A DNA stretch of 64,000 nt from Paguma larvata (Eukaryota; Chordata; Mammalia; Carnivora; Viverridae), in contig CM057837.1 in the NCBI GenBank assembly GCA_030068075.1, positions 23,604,589 through 23,668,588 of the forward strand. Reading direction: 5' to 3'. The position numbers and the translations under genes are program-made. Under the pieces are notes generated by a model. It was not told where the DNA came from. It did not search any database and saw only the letters and a list, made by a program, of their open reading frames with translations. Shown one piece after another: positions 47,007 through 59,219 of the stretch. Every line of letters starts with the position of its first letter. The first letter of the stretch is position 1.

Positions 47007-48100
47007 CATAAAAATCCAGATGTCACCTTTCTGATTCCTCTAGACATTTGAGTTTGCCTTTCCCTGGCCGGATGGTCTGGAGGGAGTCTATAGCTCTGGA
47101 ATCTTAGAAGATTCTAAGTGGGATATTTGGAACATCCTTACACAAAACTAAATAAAACAAAATCTTGTTTATTTGAACTTCCGATTCAAATTTAACATGT
47201 ATTTGATCTGGAAACCCTAGCCCGGAGATCAGATCGCTGAGGCAGAGAGCTTCTCCCTCCCTCTGGACAGGGCCCAGAGGGAAACTTTCTCTTTGTTGTC
47301 ATGTCCATTTGACATTATTGACTGAGTGATTTTCAATTATTCCCTTGCTCTTTCTGCCTAACAAGTCGCAAAGGTTGTTTGACATTGGGAGCCACGTGTG
47401 TTAGACGATAAGGAGAACCAGAGAAGTGCCTCATTTACCCAAAGACACACAGCCAAGGAATCCCTGGGCCACACTGTGGGTTTGGAGTGTAACCAGAATC
47501 TGTTAACACCCTTCTGTATGGAAGGCTCGGGATCAGCCAATAAATGCAGTGACCAAAATAATACTACTAATAATAACCATAATAGTACTCTTCCCTCTCC
47601 TTTTCTCCAAGCCTTTTTTTGGATAGAGAGGTTTATTACATAACAGTGCTCTTAGTGTTGTTTAAAAGAACGAAGAAGAAGAAGTATGTGGAATATTCCC
47701 TTGTTGAAATTACAGTCTGAGAACAAACCGAGAACATTCAGGACCCACAGACAGCACTGAGGAATGCTGGAATATTCCACGGCTGCTTGTCATTTGAAGC
47801 AAAGGGAGAGGAGGAGTCTGAATTCAAGAATCTGCAATTTACATTTAAAACATCACTCTCCTCTTTATGCCTTGAGTGTGTAAAGCATTTGATATTCCAT
47901 TCAAAAATATTCGTCTGGTCCCGTCCATATGCCTAGGTGCAGGACCCCGGATCCTCCACGTAGAGTTAACCCCTTCAACAACATAAAGACAGAGCAGTGT
48001 AGACAAGTCACATGACTGATCCAAAACCACACAGAAAGTTACTGAGCACTTGTTGCCTCTGAAATATTGGACCTCCTCTCCCATCATAGACACCTCACGT

Positions 48101-48357
48101 CTCCTTTCCTTGCCTTATTTATTTTTTTTAATGTTTATTTTTCAGAGAGAGAGACAGACAGACAGAAACAGAGACAGAGCATGAGCTGGGGAGGGGCAGA
48201 GAGAGAGGGAGACACAGAATCCGAAGCAGGCTCTGAGCTGTCAGCACAGAGCCCGATGAGGGGCTCGAACTCACAAACTGTGAGATCATGACCTGAGCCA
48301 AAGTTGGATGCTTAACCTGTTGAGCCACCCAGGCCCCCCCTCCTTTCCTTGCTTTAT
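48101..48357 (-). mobile_element. felid CAN-SINE with 18-bp TSD
   Basis: Body about 48120-48339. TSD ctcctttccttgccttat / ctcctttccttgctttat. Confidence 0.95.
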
Positions 48358-48389
48358 ATTTTTCTGCTTAGCAATGATCATTTTCCTAC

Positions 48390-48545
48390 ACATTATATAT
48401 TGTATTTATTTATCTCGCTCTTTTTCTGCATGTTGTGCTAGAGCATGACCTGTAGTTTTTAATCTGTTTTGCTCATCAGGATTTTAGCTGTTTCGTTCAT
48501 CACTGTATCTTCGGTGGCTAGAACAGAAATATTTGTTCCATTGTG
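48390..48545 (+). repeat. L2 3' end fragment
   Basis: 'tcatcactgtatcttcggtg' and 'gctagaacagaaatatttg' resemble the L2 terminal consensus. Confidence 0.5.
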
Positions 48546-48762
48546 AAGGCCACCAGCCAGCCTCACAGACAGTCAGAATCACAAGTTAACAGAACAGGCA
48601 ACTCCGGAAGTAAACCCTTCTTCTCAGTACAAATCAGAACCAACATGGTCCAAGAATTAAACATGAACCAAACACTCTGGGAACCCAGCTTCGTTCCTGT
48701 TGTGTCTCCTCCAGAAACGGAGTAGAGAGTGAAAACCAGCTCCTCCCTAATTTTCAGTTTAA

Positions 48763-49020
48763 AAATGAAACCTGGGCGGCGCCTGGGCGGCTCAGTCGGT
48801 TAAGCGTCCAGCTTCAGCTCAGGTCATGATCTCGCGGTTCCGGGAGTCTAAGCCCCACATCGGGCTCTCTGCTGTCATCGTGGAGACGGCTTTGGATCCT
48901 CTGTCCCCCTCACTCTGCCCTTCCCCTGCTCACTTGTGCTCAGTCTCTCTCTCTCTCTCTCTCTCAAAAATAAACATTTTTTTTAAGTTTAAAAAAATTA
49001 AAAATAAACATGAAACCTGC
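48763..49020 (+). mobile_element. felid CAN-SINE
   Basis: Body about 48776-49008. The flanking element atgaaacctg appears on both sides. Confidence 0.93.
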
Positions 49021-50119
49021 AGCCGTCAGTGGGGTCGCTGTTCTAGCAGAGAAGGCAGAAGGCTGGCCCTCCCAACCTTCCCACGTACTGGGCCCCAGCC
49101 AAGCGATAGGATGAGTGACAGTAATTACCCAGGGTGGGGCGGATTAAGTGACCTGCCCAAAATACAGATCGGATGACTGCATGCTCCTTCTGGGGCTCAT
49201 TCTTGTGTCCCGAGGATGGAGGACAATCACGGAGGAACTATGAACTGTTCAAGTCATGCTCGCGGAGATGCGAGAACGGGCTTTCGGACCAGGTTGGCAA
49301 CCAACCCAAACTTCAGGCTCAACAAGAGAAAAAAAAAAATGGTGATCAGGGGAGATAATTGCCTCCAGGATTTTTAGGGAGCAGAGCCAGGTCTGTTCTG
49401 CCCTGGACTCCTCGGGCGATAAGGAATGGCATCTGATGCTGAGAATTTATTGCCTAATTCCACAGGACCCCTAAAAGTCCTCCGCACCCGCTGTGATCTC
49501 TGGGGTCTGGTGAGCCTCCAGCCCCATCACGCACCCCAGTTAGGTCATACTTCAGTAATCTTGCCCACACGGGGCAGGTCTGGGATGCTGGTAAGCCCTA
49601 AAGTCGTGGAGCACAGAATGCCTGCTATCATCCAAACGTGTGGAATCTTGCTCCAGTGGGGCATGAAAATGTGAAAAGGGGGAAAAAAAAAAAAGAAAGA
49701 AAGAAAATGTGAAAAGGAAGATTTTCTGAAGCCAAAGTGCATGTCCGGGACCACAGCTGGGTAGCTTAAGTGGAGGAACCTTCTAGAAAGCAAAGAGCTC
49801 TTTCTCCCAGACAGAGCTGGGATGAACCCATCTTGGGCCCCACACACCCCTTGGCCTGTGGGAATTCCTCCGCAGACCCTTGCAATTCACCTGCCCCGCT
49901 CCGGCCAAGCTCCTCCTTGAGGTAAAGGCCGCTGGTTTCTCTCATCCTTCTTGTCGTTTGTCAGAAGAGCGTACGTACATTCAACAACAGGAACCAGTGT
50001 GTCAGGTGTTTGGGAGGGCTGCCATGCTCTGACTCCCAGAGGAAGACAAGCAGAAGTCGCAGCTTCCACCGGAAGCCCCGTGGACATCATGGGTCCCACC
50101 CCAGGAAAGAATAGGATAG

Positions 50120-50345
50120 CAAAGAGCCGAGGCTCTGAAGTCTGTTTGCTCCGACGACTATGACCTTGGGCTCATTACCTTATTTCTCTGAGCCTCACAT
50201 TTCCTCATTTGTAAAATGGAGTTGACAGTAATTCTCACTTTACAGCTCATCATGAGTCTTAAATGAAATTAATGCATATTAGCAAATATATACTCTTAGC
50301 AAAGTGTCGGGCACGTATTAATGGCTACGCCAATACCCGCAATTG
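50120..50345 (+). repeat. MIR
   Basis: 'gaccttgggctcattacctt', 'tttcctcatttgtaaaatgg' and 'agcaaagtgtcgggcacgta' in forward order. Confidence 0.85.
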
Positions 50346-50587
50346 TAGTCTTCAGTTCAGCCCAGTTCCTGAGCTTGCCTGACCAAGGCGGATGACAGTG
50401 GGTAGATTCTAGAATTACTTCGATGGCTGTGAACCTCACACCTATCCTGGGTGTCTGTGATGGAAGTACCATTGTGGTCTAGGATCTTGGGGAGTTTGGT
50501 AGCTGGAGAGAGGGCTGTGTGGGTACTGTGGGGGGGAAAGGGGGAGGGACTCCCACAGAAGGACCCAGGACGCCAGCCTAAGGGGGG

Positions 50588-51056
50588 TGCGATGGCTAAT
50601 TATATGTGTGGGCTTGACTGAGGCGCAGATGGCTGGTAAAACATGACTTCTGCTTGTGTCTGTGAGGGTGTCTCTGGAAGAGATTAACCTTTGAGTGGGT
50701 AGACTGAGTAAAATCTCCCTCCCCTCCCCAGCGCGGGTGGGCATCACCGGATCCATTTAGGGCTGAACAGAACAAAAAGGCAGAGGTAGGTGAAATCACG
50801 GCTGCCCGAGCTGAGGAGACACACACTTCCTCCTGCCTTCAGACACCCGCGCTCCCGGACTCCAACCCAACGACACCACCAGCTCTCCTGTGGGACTTCT
50901 CGGCCTCCGCAGCCAAGGAACTATAATAAGTCTCCTTTCTCATCCATCTACATCTTTAAATCTTTATGTCCATCTGTCTATCTATATCTTTCTATATCTA
51001 CCTCTCTATGTCCCAATTGGTCCGTTTCTCTGGAAAACCTTGGCTAATAATACAGG
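50588..51056 (+). mobile_element. old interspersed element, LTR-like (ERVL/MaLR type suspected)
   Basis: It begins 'cgatggctaattatatgtgt' and ends 'ggaaaaccttggctaataat'. It has a 'ggtgggcatcaccggatcca' core and an AATAAG signal region followed by a TCTATC stretch. I recognise it as a common mammalian repeat but not its exact name. Confidence 0.65.
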
Positions 51057-51349
51057 GGGACTTCGGTTTGCTTTCCCAAGCGTACCCCCCCGCACCCCTT
51101 CTGGCTACCAAAGTAAATAAATAGACTGAGGCCGACTAGAGCAGGACAGCGACGGCTCCTTCACCACTTTCAATCCCGCCCGCCTCCCTCAGAAACATTT
51201 CGCCTTCCCCTAAAATCTGGAAGCTACGCCCCTCTCCAGCCCCTCCCCCACCGCAGACTGAGAGCAAGGGTAGCTCTAAAAATAGCAAGCCTTCACCGCA
51301 CCCCCCACCCCACCCCCTGGCGCGTAAATACATCTTTGTTCCGGCCCGC

Positions 51350-51410
51350 ATTTAATAACTGTACTTTATGGTGAAACAAAAGCTGTAATTAGAGCCCAAC
51401 AATGGAAGGT
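51350..51410. promoter_or_regulatory. candidate conserved AT-rich regulatory element
   Basis: In otherwise GC-rich surroundings, this patch has a homeodomain-type TAATTA (51386-51391), a SOX-type AACAATGG (51398-51405) and ACAAAAG (51377). It is not assigned to a known repeat. Conservation cannot be judged from one sequence. Confidence 0.35.
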
Positions 51411-51539
51411 GCAGCCAGCGCCGAACAATACTCAGAATTCCCATGGTGGTCCCCTCCCCCCCTCCCCGTCCCCCGGCAGCTGTGAGAACCAGAAGTCTCC
51501 AGCACGAATTCCATTCACAATTATTCACCTAGTTCCCTG

Positions 51540-51850
51540 GGCGGCTTATTCCAATCACGGCTTTCCTGCCTGCGCAGCGGGGCTGCGGAGAGGCTGAAAA
51601 GCGACGCGCGGCCTGGCTCCCCCCGCCCTCCCCCCACCCGGGGCGGCCGGTGCAGGTGTGCGCTCCGGGGCAGGCGCGGAGAAGCCTGCGCTGGGGGCTC
51701 GCGACGAGCCGGGCTGCCCCCGAGGCCGGGGCCCTCCACAGCCACCTCTGCACCCGCACTTCATGCACGACTTCCTGCAGATAAAAGAGGGCTTTGCACT
51801 GATTTCCTTAGCCGCCGCGGCAGTCTGCGCGTTCCGGGACAGGCCCAGCG
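51540..51850 (+). promoter_or_regulatory. candidate small CpG-rich promoter or enhancer
   Basis: GC-rich, CpG-containing sequence with an NF-Y-type CCAATCA (51551-51557), GC boxes (51600-51670) and, downstream, a TATA-like ATAAAAGA (51781-51788). This resembles a promoter facing right. I see no exon with a coding frame after it. It could be a start of an untranslated RNA or an enhancer. Confidence 0.35.
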
Positions 51851-51939
51851 GCTGGCTTCTGCTGCCAGGTTCAAGTTCTAGAACGGTGGAGACAGGTCTT
51901 TCAGAGGGAGCGCAGTGAGTCCCGAGCCGTGCTGCATGG

Positions 51940-52020
51940 TAGGATCATAGGGAACGCTTTAAAAATATTCTTAGGGCAGGACCCCACCCCAGACCAATTG
52001 AAATTAGGATCTCTGGCAAT
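51940..52020 (+). mobile_element. MER5A-like fragment
   Basis: 'gcaggaccccaccccagacc' and 'aattaggatctctggcaatg' match the centre of MER5A. Confidence 0.6.
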
Positions 52021-52084
52021 GAGGAATTGATATTGGTATTACTATATTTTTTCTCTCCGTTTTGGCTTTGTTTTGAAGTATAAC

Positions 52085-52490
52085 TTAAAGATGGAGTTAG
52101 GGACCGAATTGCGGCCCTTCCTAAATTAATATACTGAAGCCCCCCCCCTCAATGTGACTGTATTTGGAGATAAGGCCTTTATGGAGGTTATTACAATGAA
52201 ATGAGGTCTAAAGGAGGGGGGTGGGGCTGACCCAATAGGATTCCTGGCCCTGTAAGCAGTGACTCCAGAGAGTTCACTGTTCCCCCTCCTCCCAGAGATG
52301 TGAAGACTCTCAGAGAAGGCAGCCATCTGCAAGGCAGGAAGAGAGCCTTCACCAGGGACTGAATCACATTTCCTTGTCTGAAAAATTGGACTTCCCAGCC
52401 TCCAGAACTGTGAGTGGTACACTTCTATTTAAGCCACTCGGTCCATGGTATCTTGTTATATATAGCAGCCCAAACTGACTAATACATAGA
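52085..52490 (+). mobile_element. MaLR (MLT/MST-like) solo LTR
   Basis: 'ccctcaatgtgactgtattt', 'ggagataaggcctttatgga', 'aggcaggaagagagccttca' and 'ttaagccactcggtccatgg' are hallmarks of MaLR LTRs. It ends '...aaactgactaatac'. No internal coding region is seen. Confidence 0.8.
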
Positions 52491-52991
52491 GCAAAATCTA
52501 CAACTCTTTCTCTTTTAAAGGAAATTTATTTTAGTGTTTATTTATTTACTTTTAATTTTTTTAACATTTATTCATTTTTAAGAGATAGAGACAGTGCAAG
52601 CCGGAGTGGGGCAGAGAGAGGTAGAGAGACACACGCACACAGAATCCCAAGCAGGCTCCAGGCTCAGAGCTGTCAGCACAGAGCCCTAGGCGGGGCTTGA
52701 ACTCATGAACCATGAGATCATGACCTGAGCCGAAGTCGGTCGCTTAATCGACTCAGCCACCCAGGCGCCCTTATTTATTTATTTATTTAGAGAGAGAGAG
52801 AGCGCACACTCAAGCAGGGGAGGGGCAGAGAGAGAGGGAGAGAGAGAATCCCAAGCAAGCTCCACACTGTTAGTGCAGAGCCCAATGCGGGGCTTAAACT
52901 CATGAACCTCAAGATCATGACCCAAGCCAAAATCAAGAGTTGGACAGTCAACTGACTGAGCCACCCAGGTGCCCCCAAATCTACAATTCTT
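52490..52991 (-). mobile_element. nested pair of minus-strand CAN-SINEs
   Basis: Copies at about 52550-52770 and 52771-52975. Outer flanks aaatctacaactctt and aaatctacaattctt show that one SINE landed in the T-rich tail of the other. Confidence 0.92.
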
Positions 52992-52999
52992 AAGCTGAA

Positions 53000-53340
53000 A
53001 GCCCAATAAGCGATGTAACCATCCCTCAGGTCAAGATCCATTTCTAACGCCCCAAAAGGCTGCCTATGGCAGCCAGACACCAGCACTAGTCTGATTTCTG
53101 TCACCATAGATTAGTTTGCCCTGCTCTCGAACTTCGCATAACTGTAATTACACACTCCATCACGTACTCTTTGGCGTCCAACTTCCTTGGCTCAACGTCG
53201 CATCTGTGGGATTGACCTACGTCCTCGAGTGCTGTAATAGGTTTGTTCTTTTTATCGCTGTGTCGTGTTTCGTTTTATGACTGAAACACAGTTTATCTAT
53301 TCTCCTGCTGACAGACATTTTGGTTTTTTCCCCTTCTGTT
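53000..53340 (+). mobile_element. L1M fragment
   Basis: 'aaccatccctcaggtcaaga' and the 'tctgtgggattgacctacg' region resemble the L1M segment at 8330-8900 and lie in the same orientation. Confidence 0.55.
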
Positions 53341-53344
53341 TCTT

Positions 53345-53660
53345 CGCTCATGTCGTTTCCTCCACCCAGAATGGCTTTTCCCTTCAGCCCCATCCCACCC
53401 CCCAATCTCCCACAGATAAAACCCACCCACCCTGAGAGGCAAGCATCAATGCCCCAATCGAAACTCATCACCTCTTGGAATCTTTCTGGACTTACAGAGA
53501 GGAGTGAGCTTCTCTCCTCTGCGACCCCATTAGTCCCATTTTTAAATTATAGGGGTGTCTCTACCAGGAGACCATGATTCCCTCAGGGCAGGGACCATGT
53601 CCTAATTATCCCTGCAGTCTCAGCCCCTCGAGAGAGAATCAAAGAACTAGTGGTGTGTTT
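53345..53660 (+). repeat. L2 fragment
   Basis: 'ccctcagggcagggaccatg' followed by 'tcctaattatccctgcag' is the common L2 3' terminal theme. Confidence 0.6.
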
Positions 53661-54379
53661 CTGGGAGGCAAGCCCCCTCCAGGGAGGGCAGGTATGCCTG
53701 GGGGTTTTGGGAAGGGAGGGCAGCAGAAAGTTCTGGGCCTGGAAAGGGGCTTGAGACCGTGAAGAAGGATAGCCTGCCGGGAAGTCCCGGGGGGGGACAG
53801 GGGAGGCAACTGTCCAGGACTCGCTCCTGGTAGCAGCTCCTAGTGACTTAGTTCCAAGGCTCCAGGCTTAGCTCCGGATACTGAGCCCAACACAGCTCCT
53901 GTGGAGATGGGCTCAGGCACCGGGGAGAATGGAGCCGTTAGGCCAGGTATCAGCGGGCCCGGCAATGAGAGTCTATGGCACGGCCTAGAACACCATCTTG
54001 GGCACTGCCACATGGCCCCGGTGCCTCATGGTTGTCACCCCCTTTCCAGTGGGACACTCGGATAGGCCCTGGAAGCTGGTCAGAGGAGGCCAGCAGCATT
54101 CATTGTGTCTCTTGCGGCAGGATTCCGTTTCTCTGATTTCTTTCTCCTCTTGCCTGTGAGTCAATCAAATGCCAATCAATGTAGTCTGCATCCAATATGG
54201 CAAACCAACAGCCCTACTCAGCTCAGCCTCCGCACCAATAGCCCTTTATCGGTTCAGGCTCGTTGTCATAGAGAAATGACCAGCATTGTTTACAAAAGGT
54301 GCTGTCACAAACACCCAAGTGATCGCATCTCTGTGACTGAAGCTTTTTGACCCATGATGCCGTAGCAAGGGGATGCTGT

Positions 54380-54520
54380 TGGTGCCCGATGGGTCTGAGT
54401 TCAAATCCACTGCTTGCTGGCTGGGTAACGTTGAGCCGCTCACTCAAGTGTTCTGAGCTTCAGTTTCCTCATTGGCTGAGCGATCCTCTGCTGCGTAGAG
54501 ATTGTGAGAACGGGCCTTAG
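54380..54520 (+). repeat. MIR
   Basis: 'gtctgagttcaaatccactg' and 'cttcagtttcctcattggct' in forward order. Confidence 0.75.
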
Positions 54521-55019
54521 TGCTCCGTGGGAGCTATCAGGACAGCGTCTGCTGGGCCACTGGAGAAGGTACACGCTCCCCCCACCCCCAGCCCCGTTCC
54601 AGGATTCATCGTCTTTATTTTCGAACAACAAACAGGCTTTTCTCTGGAAGCTCTCCTGGTTATCCTGAAATGCCCTCCCCCACTTCGTTCTGGTGCCCAC
54701 ACGCTGCCCGCCAGACTGTTTGTGTTGGATGCAGGAGGCCAGCCAGGGCGTGGCAGGCCTGCCCATGCGGTTCCCTGAAACAAAAGTTGCTCCCTGAGTC
54801 ATTGCTGGGAGAAGCTAGCAAATCCAAGCACCCACACAGGCATGTCGGAGGTAGGATGCCCTGTGAGCAGGACAGCGGGGGGGTAGGGTGAGTGCACAGG
54901 CAGAGCGGCCGGGCACAAGGCAGAGGCTTGATGGTGGGGGAAATGGAGAGCGGGCATCGAAGGGCCCAATCAGAGAGAGAGAGGGCACGATCAGATCTAG
55001 ATCTAGAAACGTTCCTCTG

Positions 55020-55330
55020 GACTCTCTGAGGGGTCTTTGCGAAAGGGAAGACCCCTTGCCGCTGTATTTCGGCCTCATCTCCTTCCTTCGCCCATCACAA
55101 ATTTTCTGCTCTAGCCAAACTCTTCAATGGACTCTCTGCACCTTTGTCGAATCGGAGTGCTCTCCACCTGATGACATTCTCCCCACCCCTCAAGGCCTGG
55201 CTCGATTCTTCCTCATCCAGAAATCCTTCTCTGCCCCCCAACACATGTTCACTGTGCCCCTCCCAGAACCCAGGGTTCTTTCCTGAATACCCAGTGGCCA
55301 GAGCCACTCAGAACTTGCCGCCCTATGTGA
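55020..55330 (+). repeat. L2-like fragment
   Basis: 'cctcaaggcctggctcgatt' and 'catccagaaatccttctctg' match the L2 'ttcctccaggaagccttcc' region. Confidence 0.55.
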
Positions 55331-55359
55331 ATAACTGTTGGAGGACACATCTTGTAGAA

Positions 55360-55480
55360 ACAACAGAATTTTGCAGCCAGAAGACCTGCGTTCAAGTTCA
55401 GATTCTGTACTTAGCAGCTTGTGGCCTTCAGCATCTCACTCAACTCCTACGAGCCACACTTTGCTCTTTGCACAACGGGG
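55360..55480 (+). repeat. MIR
   Basis: 'gccagaagacctgcgttcaa' and 'ctgtacttagcagcttgtgg' in forward order. Confidence 0.7.
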
Positions 55481-55589
55481 CAGCATGATGCAAGTCCCCA
55501 GATTGCGGTGAGTATCAAGGGGATGTAAAAACACGTTCTAAACGGTGAGGTTAAACAAAACGTTGAAAAAAGGTATGGGCTACAGAGAC

Positions 55590-55800
55590 GGGAAGACCCA
55601 GGGTGGGACTTGAGGTCTGTCTCCTATTCATTGGTTGTGTGTAGACGGATCACCCCATCTCTCTGGGCTTACTCTCCTCTTCTGTATGTGGAGAGCTTCA
55701 TACCGGCCTCTGGGATTCATTTGAAGATCGAGTATGTTAAGAGATTGGCACTGTGCCTAGCACCTAGGAGCCTGGCACTGAATGTTAATGCTCTGCCAAA
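55590..55800 (+). repeat. MIR-like fragment
   Basis: 'catctctctgggcttactct' and 'ggcactgtgcctagcaccta' in forward order, placed right after another MIR. Confidence 0.55.
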
Positions 55801-55877
55801 GTACAACAGTAGTTTGGGCATGAGAGTATGTGTCTATTGATTGCCTGGATAATCTAATTACTGACCCACCAAATAAA

Positions 55878-56050
55878 GGGGTGGTTGGGTAGGTGGGTGA
55901 GTGGATGGGTGGAGGGATGAGTGGATTGGTGAACAGATGAGTATCTGAGTAAATGAATCAATGAGTGATTGACCAAACTGATAAGAGAATATAGTCCAAT
56001 GAATACCTGAGCGAATGAACAATGGAGTAAACAAATCACTGAGTGAGTGA
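55878..56050 (+). repeat. degenerate (GGAT/TGAG)n minisatellite
   Basis: Units such as gggtgagtggatgggtgg become atgaatcaatgagtgattg and continue to tgagtgagtgatgagg. The units are strongly diverged. It is read as short minus-strand frames that have no meaning. Confidence 0.8.
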
Positions 56051-57059
56051 TGAGGGCTACGGCAACAAATAACTACTCTCCTTTGGCCCAGAGGCCCCCC
56101 TCTTCCCCCTGGCCTCTGTGGTATGAGCAAAGCACCAGTTACTTTCAAGGCCCTCCTTCGATGGCCTCTGCCAAGTAACCAGGGTAACCAGGTTCCTGGA
56201 GAGAAGCAGCATTTGGCTCCTGGGAAAGTGCATCTGAGCCTATCTTGGTGACAAGGGTGAATGCACCTGGGACTCCATGGACTAGAGAAGGCAGCCATTC
56301 TGAGCAGCCAGTGGGCAAGCTCAGGCCAGGTGCCCTCCCAGCTTGGCGTGGGGCTGTATCCTCAGCAGTCACGAACCTCCTGTCTCCGAAGGGTGACATG
56401 GTTTTGCCTCACTAGAGAAGATACTGGCATCAGCAAGCTAGGGAAGGGGGTTAGAATCAGGAAGAGGAGATCTGGAGGGAGGTGGGGCACCACCCCTACC
56501 CTGTCGATTGTGAGCCTGTGGGTCAGGAGACGGCTCGGTCAGTCACAGCATCACCCTTGGGGCCAGGAACAAAGCCACATCTGCCAAGGCCCCCTGACTG
56601 AGGAACCATTCACAGTGCTGGCCTCTTTCTTGCAGCCAGGCTCGGAGGCAGCCAGGCAGTGCTTGACTCTGTCAACCCATGACAGATAAAGAGGCCCAGA
56701 TAGGGAAAGAGTCTTGCCCAGGGCGTGATGGGAAGAGCATAAAGCAGAGCATGCAAAAGCCCAAAGTGTCTTGATGCTCCCCGCCCTTCCCCATAGGCCT
56801 CCCAGTGTAAAGCCGAGACCCACTTTCAGTTAAAATAAAAGTCTCATTAGCTTCTTGTAAACATCAGCTGGCCATCTGCCTATTGCCCGATACCCCCCTC
56901 AAGACCTTTTGGGGGGTAGCCTCTTACCACTTCCTTAAGGCAATGAAAAAGCCATAGACTTTTAATCCCCTCTTTTGCTCACGGACACACAGGCAGGTGG
57001 GCCACGGCGAACAACCATGTGGGCCAGCCCCTGGTTTATCATTGTTACCCTGTTTACCC

Positions 57060-57180
57060 ACCTTTTATGTTCTCATTTAGGGCTTTTCCCCCATTTTACA
57101 GATGAGGGTACTGGAGGTCATGCACCTAGCAGGTAGAAGAGCCAGGACCCAAGGCCTTGCAATTCCAGCCACACGAACCA
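57060..57180 (-). repeat. MIR
   Basis: 'ccccattttacagatgaggg' and 'gaagagccaggacccaaggc' in reverse order. Confidence 0.7.
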
Positions 57181-57387
57181 TGTCTGCTTTAATAGACACA
57201 CAAGAGTGGGCTGAGCTTCATGGAAACACACACTCCAGTTCATTTTCCTGTCATCGCCCCGAGTGCACAAACTCCCCAATGAAAGACCAAAACAAATCTT
57301 TGCTCATCAAAACCAAGAAAAATGTCATGGAATCTGCGCGTATTTATCTAAATTACCTGCATGAAACGGAACCTTCTAGGGTATATT

Positions 57388-57602
57388 AAGAGTTGACATG
57401 GCACCTGGGTGGTTCACTCGGTTGAGTGTCTGACTCTCAATTTTGGCTCAGGTCATGATCTCGGGGTCGTGGGATCAAGCCCTGCATCAGGCTCAGCACT
57501 GGGCATGGAGCCTGCTTGAGACTCTGTCTCTCTCTCTCTTCCTCCTCTGTTCCTCCCCTACCCACCTTTCTAAAAATAAATAATTAAAAAAAAAAAGAGT
57601 TG
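57388..57602 (+). mobile_element. CAN-SINE with short TSD
   Basis: Body 57396-57594. aagagttg lies on both sides. Confidence 0.9.
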
Positions 57603-58097
57603 GCGATATCATTCTTTAGCACGCTGGGGCTTAAAAAATGACTATTGCATCACCGTTGTTGCTCCTGGTTTCAATATTTAGTTTGCACCAGTCCATAGAA
57701 ACAGCAAGATCTCTATGGTGGGTTTTCTACTTGGAGTTAAAATGAAATTTAGCAATGTCCAGTTTAAGTGGGAGTTTGAAATGAACTGAGTTAAAAGCAT
57801 TCTCAAAGGCACGGGGGAGAGGGGTGCGGAGAGCAAGGCAGGGTGATTGCCCAGACCTCCGATTTGTGATTAGAGAGGCAGCTGCTGTGTACTGCGCTCC
57901 TCAGAGGGGCTGCCACGATGGGGAAGGTGGCAAGTACCCTCCTGCTGCTACAGCCCTGGGCCACGATCCATCGAGCAGCCCCAGAACATTCTACCACAAC
58001 CACCCATTTGCCAAGGCCAGATGGATGGGACCTTTCTATTTTCCCTTTCTCTTTCCGGCATCCAGCAGTGCCCGTTAATTTATTTTAGACTTTAAAT

Positions 58098-58340
58098 TAA
58101 AAATAGGTCACATAGGGGCGCCTGGGTAGCTCAGTCGGTTGAGCATCCGACTTCAACTCAGGTCACGATCTCACAGTTTATGAGTTTGAGCCCTGCATCG
58201 GGCTCTGTGCTGACAGCTCGGAGCCTGGAGCCTGCTTTGGATTCTGTGTCTCCCTCTCTCTCTGCCCCTCCCCCACTCGTGCTCTGTCTCTCAAAAATAA
58301 ATAAATGTTAAAAAAATAAAAAGTAATTAAAAATAAGTCA
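58098..58340 (+). mobile_element. felid CAN-SINE with TSD
   Basis: Body 58112-58326. TSD ttaaaaataggtca / ttaaaaataagtca. Confidence 0.95.
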
Positions 58341-58499
58341 CCCAATATATAGAATAGAAAGGAGAAAGTGAATCACTCCCGAATGCCACCTTTCAAGTAC
58401 CAGTCACTCACAAAGTTGGTAAACATCCTTCCAGATACCTCTCTACACAGATACTTCCCATATAGATAAAGCTAAATGTTTTTATAAGATGACATTATG

Positions 58500-58742
58500 C
58501 TCGACACACCTTTTTTTCAAAACACCTTTTATTTTGACATACTTCTAGGTTCTTAGGGAGTTGCAAGGATAGTTCAAGGAGGTCTCCTATACCTTTATTG
58601 TTTTCCTTAGTGGGTAGATTCGCACAATTATGTACAGTATCAAAACCAGGAAATTGACATTGATACAATATGTGTCCAGCCCCAATATCCACTGAGCTTT
58701 AATTTTGGTTATTGCATTTTTCAGATCTAAAATTTCCATTGG
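58500..58742 (+). mobile_element. L1ME-like 3' fragment, first half
   Basis: 'ttctaggttcttagggagtt', 'gttcaaggaggtctcctata' and 'caaaaccaggaaattgacat' are typical. It is interrupted by the SINE pair at 58743. Confidence 0.65.
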
Positions 58743-59219
58743 TCTCAGGGTAACCAGCTGGCTCAGTCACTGAAGTGTCCAACTCGGTTCAGCTCAGGTC
58801 GTGATCTCAGGATTCGTAAGTTCAAGCCCCTAGTCGTGCTGATAGTACTGGGCCTGCTTGGGATTCTCTCTCTCCCTCTCTCTCTGTGCCTCCCCTGCTC
58901 CCCCCACTTCAAAAATAAACAAACATTAAAAAATAAAAATAAGAAAAAAAATTTAAAAAAATAAAAATAAGAAAATTTCGGGGCACTTGGGTGGCTCAGT
59001 CGGTTAAGTGGCCAACTTTGGCTCAGGTCATGAACTCACAGTTTGTGAGTTCAAGCCCCGCATCGGGCTCTGTGCTGATGTCTCAGAGCCTGGAGCCTGC
59101 TTCAGATTCATGTCTCCCTCTCTCTCTGTTCCTTCCCAACTCCCACTCTGTCTCTCGCTCTCTCAAAAATAAATACCAAAGATTTAAAAATTAAAAAAAT
59201 ACAAGAAAATTTCCATTGG
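58729..59219 (+). mobile_element. tandem pair of CAN-SINEs inside an L1M 3' region
   Basis: Copies at about 58743-58979 and 58980-59205. aaaatttccattgg lies on both outer sides, and L1M sequence resumes after it. Confidence 0.92.

Noticed and set aside
54888..55286. 132-codon plus-strand frame
   Set aside because: It lies partly in an L2-like fragment, and overlapping frames on both strands argue for composition, not coding.
55878..56050. CRISPR-like array
   Set aside because: The units are short, degenerate and without equal spacers. This is an ordinary minisatellite in a mammalian genome.
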